Shown here: one piece after another, positions 10,039-20,300 of the stretch
How positions within the stretch are numbered: the first letter of the stretch is position 1
Layout: each line of letters opens with the position of its first letter
Assembly (NCBI RefSeq): GCF_000006445.2
Contig: NC_006048.2
Coordinates: 1,302,001-1,366,000, forward strand
DNA length: 64,000 nt
Direction of reading: 5' to 3'
DNA from: Debaryomyces hansenii CBS767
Taxonomy: Eukaryota > Ascomycota > Pichiomycetes > Serinales > Debaryomycetaceae
Notes under the pieces: generated by a model
The model's database searches: none
Seen by the model: the letters and a program-made list of their open reading frames with translations, nothing else
What the model was told of the DNA's origin: nothing
Position numbers and translations under genes: made by a program

Positions 10039-10803
10039 ATGATATTCTTCTTAATTAAAAAACTTATGAAATTTTTTTTGTTGGTGTTACTTTTCATAAC
10101 TGTCTTTTTATTAAGTTTCCTATTGATAGGTTCAACCGATACCGCAGGTACTTATTCTAGTGTTTACTTGACGAAACTTGAGTTTAATCAAAGTTCTGAC
10201 TTATATAGCAATGTTCAAGCAGCATACAAAGGTTCTAACATTTCCACAAAACTTGCAGAAATGACACTATCAGTTGGGTACCTAGGCGTGTGCGTCGATA
10301 TCGATAAGTCACTCCAGTGCACTTCGTTTAACGATTTGGATTCGATTTCGGATTACACGGGCATTTCTATTATACCTACAACCAAGAATGGAACCGACCA
10401 GCTAAATTTAGTAACCTTGGCTAAAACCTTCAGAAAAGTGTGCTATTCTAATGTTTTACTTGCTGCTATAGTATTGACTCTTCTTTCGCTAGTGGTCATG
10501 TTCTGGAACGTTATTCCCTTGGTCCCCGGAAAATCAATGGCAAAAAAAATAGCGTGTGTGTTGTCAGCTGCAAACGTCCTAGTTTGGGGCCTTGGTTCCA
10601 TGCTCCAGCACGAAGCCACGAAGGCTGCCCGTCATATCATAGGTCCTGCATCCATGAATACCGTTTCTGCTACCATAGGCCAACGAGCAGAGGCCATGAC
10701 TTGGACCGCTTTTTCTTTTCTCTTAATAGTGTGCATGGGAAGCGTTTTCGTTTATATCAGGGACTTGAAAGATAAAGCTAATGAAATAGAACCCAAGTTC
10801 TAG
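10039..10803 (+). CDS. FIG1: Fig1-type mating membrane protein (low-affinity Ca2+ influx, cell fusion)
   Basis: The 254-residue protein has four predicted membrane helices (about 8-32, 135-158, 170-190, 222-242) and an extracellular loop carrying the claudin-like signature G-hydrophobic-hydrophobic-G-x-C(x8)C at residues 80-94 (G80, G83, C85, C94). This motif is characteristic of Fig1, a pheromone-induced membrane protein needed for low-affinity calcium influx and membrane fusion during mating. Location two genes from QDR3 agrees with S. cerevisiae, although FAT1 is missing and orientations differ. A second in-frame methionine at residue 10 could also serve as start. Upstream Ste12-like motifs fit pheromone control. 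Confidence 0.83.
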   Translation: MIFFLIKKLMKFFLLVLLFITVFLLSFLLIGSTDTAGTYSSVYLTKLEFNQSSDLYSNVQAAYKGSNISTKLAEMTLSVGYLGVCVDIDKSLQCTSFNDLDSISDYTGISIIPTTKNGTDQLNLVTLAKTFRKVCYSNVLLAAIVLTLLSLVVMFWNVIPLVPGKSMAKKIACVLSAANVLVWGLGSMLQHEATKAARHIIGPASMNTVSATIGQRAEAMTWTAFSFLLIVCMGSVFVYIRDLKDKANEIEPKF

Positions 10804-11399
10804 CCCGTCCACATGAACTAGAACTCACATTAACCAGCAACAAAGAACTTCTCTTTCCCCGCAAGAAAATAATTGTTACATGCAATTCCTTGGTTATGTT
10901 TGTTGCTGTTGTTCTTTCTTCTGCTAATTTACGTTTTGCAAAACCTACATAGTCTACAAAATCTATGAAATATCCGTTACATTTTTGTATGAACTAGAAT
11001 ATTTCCACCTTCTTCCATATTTAGTGTCAAATAAAGCTTGAGTTTAATTCAAACACCACCCGGATCAAGTATTCATCTCTATATACACATACAGACCTTG
11101 AAATCAGACTAATATCGGTTTTACTACTTACTATGTTGGGCCTTTTGCAGCAATAGGCGAGATTCTCGTGATGTTCGTCTTTGGTGACAAGCACGCTCTT
11201 TTCACGTGAAAAATTGGAAAAAGAGCCAAAACGAAATTCCTCTAATTTTTCAACGCGATTTAACAGTGGTTTTTATCATAAACAAGTCAATCATATCGGT
11301 AGTTTAGGAGTAGTAAACCTATTGAAAGCCGTTAGTTAGTGATTGGTTAGGTATCAGATTTAGAATTGAATTTATATTTCATAGAAAAATCGATAAATA
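10804..11399. promoter_or_regulatory. FIG1 3' end and TRA1 promoter
   Basis: This is 596 bp of non-coding AT-rich sequence. Its clearest element is a perfect 14-bp palindrome around CACGTG at 11199-11212. No tRNA-like or protein-coding signal is visible. Confidence 0.6.
11199..11212. promoter_or_regulatory. CACGTG palindrome (E-box, Cbf1-like site)
   Basis: TTTTCACGTGAAAA is a perfect inverted repeat with a CACGTG core, 188 bp upstream of the TRA1 start. CACGTG is the binding core of Cbf1 and related bHLH factors; which factor acts here is inference. Confidence 0.45.
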
Positions 11400-14300
11400 A
11401 TGGCATATAAAGTACAGCTTGACACATTTGTGTCTAGGCTCAATGATAATGCTGACTACAAGACGGCCCATTCAGTTTTATCGGAGCTTTTGGATATGAT
11501 CGAAACGTTCAACGGAGCGGCCGAATATGAGTACTTTTTGTCGAACTTGGTACCAATTTTCATTAAGAACTTGAAGGAGGTGCCGATTTCGTTTACCAGT
11601 CAATCGCCAGAACACAAGTTAAGGAATTCGATATTGGAGATCATACACCGGTCGATTATGAACGAAACATTCCAGCCGTACTCGGAGCAGATATTAGATG
11701 CTTTGACCACGATATTAGTTGATGAAAATGAGGACAATGGTGTGTTATGTATGAAGATTATCACTAGTTTGCACAAGGCATACAAGAATAATTTGGGAGA
11801 AAAAGTACAACCGTTTGTGGAAATCATCAATGATATTTATGATAATATGGACCTGACGGTCCAAGAGACTTTTGGTGCCAACCAACAAAAAGAATCAGTT
11901 GAAGAATCGGCCAAGGAGATGTCTCCACCTTCATTCAACGAGGAGAATTCATCAAAGACATTGAGTAAAGCGATGTTTTCATTTAAAACATTGGCAGAAT
12001 GCCCAATAACGATGGTTTCGTTATACTCATCGTACAAGAATCTCGTCCAATCGTCATTACCTACATTCTTGCCGAAGATTATGAATATCTTGACTTTACA
12101 AGTGGAACAACAAAAATCCTATCGTGAAGAATCTGCAAAGGAGAATAAGACCACCACTTCAATATCGCCCGATATTACAAACAGACAAGCATATAGCGAT
12201 TTCATTTTAGGACAAGTTAAGGCTGCATCTTTCTTAGCCTATGTGTTCATTAGGGGTTACGCTAATCAGCATTTGAGCGAAGACCAATCCAAGATCGTTC
12301 CAGATGTGATATTGAGACTTTTACAGGATTGCCCAGCTGAATTATCGGTAGCACGTAAGGAATTATTACACGCAACAAGACATATATTATCAACTCCATT
12401 CCGTTCTCAGTTTATACCTACTATTGAAATGTTATTCGATGAGAAGATATTGATTGGTGATGGATTGACATCATTTGAAACGTTAAGACCATTAGCATAT
12501 TCAACAGTGGCAGACTTTATTCATAACGTGAGAAACGAATTAACACCTAAACAAATCTGGTCCACCGTAAGAATATATTGCAATTTATTAAAAGATGACT
12601 CGTTAGCTCTAACAGTGCAAATTATGAGTGCTAAATTGCTACTTAATTTAGTGGAGCGTATCATGAAATTACCAAATAAATTAGAAGGAAGACAATTATT
12701 TATGATTATAATTGACGCTTACGCAAAAAGATTTCAAAGTTTAAACAGAAAGTACTCTTACATCATTCATAAGCACGGTGAGTTTGAAAGGAAGAGGAAA
12801 TTGAAGGAAAAAGAATCTAGAAAAGCTATTAGCAAATATTCTTCAAAGAATGTGGATATTTTGGAAACAAAGAAAATAGAATTAATTCAAGAATCAATGA
12901 AAGAAGAAAATGAAAATGACAACCAAACCGACATGGAAGATATTGAAATGGAAGATGCTGAAAGTGAGGACAAGGAACAAGCAAGCGAAGATGAATCGAA
13001 ATCTGAATTGGACGTTTTCTTAGACGTTTTCAGCATTGACGAACATTCACCTATTTCTTCGTCTCCTCTTAATAATAACTCTGATTTGTTAAAGGACGCA
13101 CGTTATTTATTCCGTACGTTGATGACCTTTTTAAAGTCAGTAATATTTGGATTGAAGAATTGTAATCCACCTGTTCCACCACAACCCTCTCAGTCAGACA
13201 CTAAGAATCCTGGTCAAGTTATTAACTATGATAAATGGAATGATTCAGCTAAACTTACGTCCTTTGAAGAAGTGAACATTTTGCGCAATTTGTTTAGAGG
13301 TGGTATAAGTTGCTTGAGATTTTTTTCAGTTTCTAAGCCCAAACCAAACGTGCCTCAAGCTAAAGCATTTGACTGGTCAACTGGTGGTCCGAATTTACCT
13401 ATAACATCATCTAAAGAAGAGAAAGACTTAATGGAAATTTTCGCAACTATCTTCATTCACATAGATCCTGCATCGTTTAATGAAATAGTTAATTTTGAAT
13501 TACCTTTCATGTTTGATTCTATGCTTGAAAATGCCGCTCTACTTCATTTACCTCAATTCTTTTTGGCTAGTGAGATAACTTCTGCCAACTTTTCAGGCAT
13601 TTTAATTTCATTTTTAAAGTCAAAATTAGATCAATTAGATAAAGTCGAGTTAGCGAAATCCAACATATTGATAAGATTATTTAAGCTATGCTTCATGTCT
13701 GTGAATTTGTTTCCTACCGCAAATGAAAGTGTTATTTTACCGCATTTAAATTATTTGATTTTAGAATCATTAAAGTTGGCAACGAAAGCTGACGAACCAA
13801 TAGTATATTCTTATTTGGTTAGAATATTATTCAGAAGTATTAGTGGTGGTAGGTTTGAAAACTTATATAAAGAGATAATGCCTATCTTGCCAGTATTACT
13901 AGAAAGCTTGAATAAGATGATTGCTAACTCTCGCCGGCCTTATGAGCGCGATATATATGTTGAGTTGTGTTTGACTGTACCAGTTCGTCTTTCGGTGCTA
14001 GTTCCACATCTAAACTATTTAACTAGGCCATTGGTTTACGCGCTTAATGGATCACAAGAATTAGTCAGCCAAGGTTTACGTACATTTGAATTATGCGTTG
14101 ATAATTTGACGGCCGAGTATTTTGATCCAATCATCGAGCCAGTAATTGATGAGATTATGGCAGCATTATGGAAACATTTGGAGCCAGTACCATATCATCA
14201 TCAACATTCCCACACAGCTATTAGGATTTTAGGTAAGCTAGGTGGCAGAAATCATAAGAATTTTAAACCATGTAATAGTTTGATTACTCAATCAGAATTA

Positions 14301-17300
14301 GATCAAGAAATAAAAGCACTCTTCAAAATTTACGGATTACAGGGTGAAGTACCAGTTTCAATAACACCTGGAGTGGAATCTGCGATAAAATTATTAGAAG
14401 ATCCAAGGTTAAAAGTTCATTATCGTATTAGTGCATTTAAGTATTTGTCTGGAATTTTAAAGTTATTTATAGATACGACGCCTATCCCAGAAGACTATTC
14501 CGTGTATATATCTGAGTGTGTTGAGAATTTAAAGCTGGAAAAAATAGAACAAACTATGGATTTAGAAGAATCCGGTATAAAAGATGGTGCTAAATTAGAC
14601 CGCCAACAGAAGCTATTCTCCAGATTACTAGAAATCCTTTTCTTTTCAGTATCAATTCCAGATCTTAAAGAAGAAGCTAGTGAATTGATAGATGGTCTTA
14701 CCACGCATTTCACGTTAATTTATTTAGGTACATCTGTGATTGATAAAGTGAAAAAAGAACGCGCATTTTGCGTTAATGATAATGAAGGAAAAGCATATAT
14801 TAATGAGACAGCATTCCTTAATGCTTTAAATTATGCTTTAAGTTTCTGGGATAAGGATGTTAGATCTAAGGGGATAGAGACTATTAGAAATATTTATACG
14901 ACAACCGTCACAATCTTTGGTTCAGATGAGAATGCATTATATTCTCCAATATTTCGTTCAATGTTTTATAGATTCACTCATTGCTGTTATAATGAATTTT
15001 ATCACGCCAAATTGGGTGGTATTTTGGGACTTAAAACCATGTTTGAGGACTTGGGTATCGCCCCTAAATGGTTCTTTAAACGCCAATTTGAATTAGTTCG
15101 TTCAATCTTCTTTATTCTAAGAGATACACCAGAGACGGTATCATATGAAGTACATGACTTAGCAAAGAATTTGGTCTTGAAGCTTTTACATGATTGCAAT
15201 GTCGACGTGCCTAAGGAAACCATTTTAGAAAAACCATTCCAGACTCTAGTTGGTGCATTAGTATATGACTTAGCTAGTGCGAATCCACTCGTCAGAGAAG
15301 TATCTCAGTCTTCATTAAAGGTATTATCCGAGACAACATCTGTGTCAATCGCTTCGATCATGGGGCCTTGCAAGCTGTTATTATTAACACCTATTTTTGG
15401 CAAGCCATTAAGAGCTTTACCATTCCCTATGCAGATTGGTAATATAGATGCAATTACATTCTGTTTGGGCCTTGATGACACATTTTTAACTTTTAATGAT
15501 GAGTTGAACAGACTTCTTCTTGAAGCCTTAGCTTTGGTTGATGCAGAGGATGAATCACTTGCTAATGTCCATCGTCTTTATGAATATAGAACTTCAAAAC
15601 AATTAATAGAACTACGTGTTGTGTCCATTAAATTGCTTTCATTAGCCTTAACAAAGCCTGACTTTTCATTGGGGTCCTTAGCAGAAGCAAGGATTCGTAT
15701 ATTGGGAGTCTTCTTTAAGGCGCTTTGCAATAAATCTACGGAAATTATTAATGCGGCACATTTAGGATTGAAATCGAGTCTTCAAGAAAATGCCAAATTA
15801 CCAAAGGAATTATTACAGAATGGTCTTCGCCCTATGCTTATGAATTTGTCAGACCACAAGAAATTGACTGTATCTGGTCTTGAGGCTCTCGCTCGTTTGT
15901 TGGAACTATTAATTTCATATTTTAGAGTTGAAATTGGCCGTAAACTATTAGATCACTTAATGGCATGGGCCCAAATTAACACATTAAGACAACTAGCCGG
16001 CCAAGACTTAGAGAACAACCATACAGTGCAGATTGTCATAGCAATTTTAAATATTTTTCATCTTTTACCTGCTAAAGCATACACATTCATGGAAGAAATC
16101 ATAAGCACTTTACAATACTTAGAGGGCCATTTAGATCGTCATCAAATATCGCCATTTAGAATCCCTGTTTCTAAGTTTTTAAACAGGTTTTCAGAAAACT
16201 GTTTAGAATATTATATGCAAAATTATAAGAATAGAAAATTAGGGAATATGTTAGCCTATTTTGCTGGATTAGAGGACTGTAATAAAATTAGGAATACAGC
16301 GAAGGAGAAATTCAGTGACATTCTTAAAGATCTTGAAGACGAGCCATCGGAAGAAATAAAGGTCATAAAATTTGCTAACACAGTTGATCTTCTTAAATCC
16401 CTTTCTGATTTTGAGCTTGAATGGTTTGACGAACAAAAGGATCTTATTCTTACTGTCTCATCTATGGTAGAAAAAATTGTGGATATTAAGAACCAATCTC
16501 CATTAGTTTCTTCTACTCATTTCCAAGGTGATCAAGCTATTTCTAAACTTCAAGGAATAGTAGTACATTACTTAAAGAGGAATGCCAAAGAGGTTGACAT
16601 GACATTTACCGTTATTGATCGTTTGTCTTGCTTAAAGGTTAGGGTACCTCCTCAATTAGAGGAGTTTATTTTTGATACTATTGTTTGCTCTAAAGATGTT
16701 GAACACAGAGAAACATACTTGAACAAATGTATCGAGTTTGTAAATGATACCGAACACAGCTTAAAGAGCAAAATATTCTTCTTGAAGAAAGTTTTCAACT
16801 CGATTATCATATATGAAGCCGAGAAAGAGGGTAAAGTAGATGCATTCTTTGAAAACAACAAGATACCTCATTGGTTAGAAGACATCTGTAAAAACATTTG
16901 GAGATCAACAAATGATATAATTACTGATCACACATCAGGCAGCATGGATAGTTATAGGTTCGAGTTACTTGAAATGACTTCCATTCTTCTTAAGTGGGCG
17001 CCAAGTTTCATCGGTGAATTCCGTAAAGATATCATTAAATTCAGTTGGAATTACATCAAATTGGAAGATAATATTACCAAACAAATCGCATATGTTACTA
17101 CATCCTATTTTATAGCGGCATACGAAACACCATCAAAATTAGCTACTCAGGTATTTGTTGCTCTTCTTCGCACGCATCAGACCGACTCCAGACATCTTGT
17201 GAGACAAGCATTAGATATCCTTGCTCCAGTGATGCCGGATCGTATGGATGCAGCCGAATCACCAATTAGTTGGCTCAAATGGCCTCGTCGTGTGATTTCA

Positions 17301-20300
17301 GAAGACGGTTTTAATGTTACGCAGGTACTCAATGTCTATCAATTTATCGTACAGCATCCAGACTTATTTTTCATAGCCCGTGAACACTTTATTTCCAATA
17401 TTATCACAGCAATGGGCAAATTAACTATCTTAGCAAACCCTGCAATAGAAAATCAAGTTCTTGCTATTGACTTGGCGGAGCTAATCTTGAAATGGGAAAC
17501 AAAATCAAAGGAACAAAAAATGGAAACTCAAATAGATGGTTCTCAAACCACCAAACAGACGTCAGAAAATGCAACAGATTTCACTACATCAGCGAACTAT
17601 AGTATTCCATTTGGTCAAAGAGAAGCGTGTGTTACGTTCTTGATTAGATATGTTTGTATCAGTCCTCAAAGAGCATCTGAAAGTGAACTTGGCCAAAAAG
17701 CTTTAGGTATATTATATGACCTCTTAAGTCCTGAACACTGGCCAGAGGTTTCTGTAAAATTGACATTCTTTGAAAAGTTTTTATTATCTAATGACTTAAA
17801 TTCTTCAAACTTGTTTGGATATTGTTTGAATGCTTTGGAAGTTTTGAGTGTAGTGTTAGAATGGAAGAAACCAGAATGGATAGTATCAAATCTTTCTTAT
17901 ATTCATAAACTTCTTGAAAAGTGTATTAAGTCTGACAATCACGATATTCAAGAAGTTTTGCAATGTGTTTTAAGAATCATTCTTCAAGCTATTACTAAAC
18001 AAAAGAAAACGGAATCAGAAGAGGATGAGGAGGACGAAATTAGGGAATTCATTTCGTTATTGACAACTACTGTTTCTGAAGATTTAGGTGATATGCCATC
18101 AGTTGCTGCTGGAGTCACATTATCCTGGACATTGGCAAACTACAGACCTTCTACCTTAGATTCGCTTTTGCCTCTGATTATGAGAACCTTTAGTAAACTT
18201 TGCAAGGATCATATCACCATCACTCATCAAGGATCTCAAACATCTAGCAAAGACGGTTCTAATTCAGAATACGAAGCAAAAATGACTACTAGATTATTGG
18301 AAAAGATTCTTAACTTATCATCAATGAGAATTTCTAACCTTGGTGACCAAAGACGTATTTTCTTGTCTTTATTGGCACAGTTGATTGAACGTTCTTTAGA
18401 TAAGGATACTCTTGAGAAGATCATTAAGATCGTCAAGAACTGGGTGTTTTCTAGAACTGATCTCTTCCCCACTACGAAAGAAAAGGCAGCGATTCTAGCC
18501 AAGATGATGGTTTTTGAAATTAGAGGTGAACCATCATTATCCAAGGAATTTTATCAAATAATCGTAGATATATTTGAAGATGATACGTTTAGCTGTACAG
18601 AATTGACTGTTCGTATGGAGCAACCATTTTTAGTTGGAACCCGTTCAGCGGATGTTTCTATTCGTCGTAAACTTATGTCAATTCTAAACAATAGTTTGGA
18701 AAAAGATATCAGTAAAAGGTTATACTATGTTATCCGTGAACAAAATTGGGAGTATTTAGCAGATTATCCATGGTTAAACCAAGCATTGCAATTGCTTTAT
18801 GGTTCTTTTGATTTTGATAAGAATATTACCCTCATTGAAGATGAAAATAAGCTACCTCCTTTAACAGCTTTTCCTTATGCACATAATGACAATATGGAAG
18901 TAGAATCTGAGAAAGAATCATTAGAGAATTTATTCAAGAAACATAATGAGTTCTTAGATAAGATTTCATATGTTAAGGCAGGTACTATTCTTGAGCCGTT
19001 GATTGATATGTTTTATCAAAGTAGTGATACAATTCATCGTACTTGGTCAAGTATATTTCCAATTGCGCTTAAATCTATACCACCTTCAGAGCACTTGGAT
19101 TTTACCCGTTTTATGGTTATTTTATTGTCAAAAGATTACCATACTCGTCAAATCGATAGCAGGCCTAATGTCGTTCAGTCATTATTAGAGGGTGTTGCAA
19201 GAAGTGAAAAGCTCCAATTGCCACCTTTTGCTGTTGAATGTCTTGCTTCGAATTTTGATGCTTGGTCTCAAGGTATTCATATACTTGAAAATATTGAACA
19301 GCAATCTATCAATGGTAACGCAGACGTGCGTGAAGTTACTCAGGATGCTCTTTCAAAATTGTATGCGACTTTGAAGGAAGATGACATGTTTTATGGTTTA
19401 TGGAGAAGAAGAGCAAAATATTCTGAAACAATCAGTGCGTTATCTTTCGAGCAGATCGGTCTTTGGGATAAAGCCCAGCAACTATATGAAACTGCTCAGA
19501 TAAAAGCACGTAGTGGCGCATTGCCATATGGTGAATCTGAATATTCTCTTTGGGAGGATCATTGGATCTTATGTGCTGAGAAGTTGCAACATTGGGATAT
19601 ACTTACTGAGCTTGCAAAGCATGAAGGATTCTCAGATCTACTTCTTGAATGTGGTTGGAGAGTTGCTGACTGGAATACTGATAGGGAAACGCTTGACCAG
19701 ACAGTGAAGAGCGTGATGGATGTTCCAACTCCACGTCGTCAAGTATTTGAAACGTTCCTCTGTTTGCAAGGTTTTGGACAGGAAAAGGAAACTTTGCAAG
19801 ATTTGTCTAGGTTGTGTGATGAAGGTATTCAATTAGCCTTAAGGAAATGGCATGGCTTGCCACAAAGGTTTAATAATGCACATATTCCATTATTGCACAC
19901 GTTTCAACAGTATGTCGAGTTTATGGAAGCAAGTCAGGTTTATGCTAGTCTTGTTTCTACCAATGCGCAAAACTTAGATGTCAAGTCGCAAGAGCTTAAG
20001 CGAGTATTGCAGGTATGGCGTGAAAGATTACCTAATACCTGGGACGATATTAATATATGGAATGATCTTGTTACTTGGCGTCAACATGCTTTCCAAGTAA
20101 TTAATAAAGTTTACATGCCATTTATTCCAATTTTGCAGCAATCCAATTCTGGAGGAAATGCTAATTCGTACGCTTATCGTGGATTCCACGAGATTGCTTG
20201 GGTCATCAACCGTTTTGCACATGTTGCAAGGAAACATGGTATGTCTGATGTTTGTATTAATCAACTTACTAAGATTTATCAACTACCAAATATTGAAATT

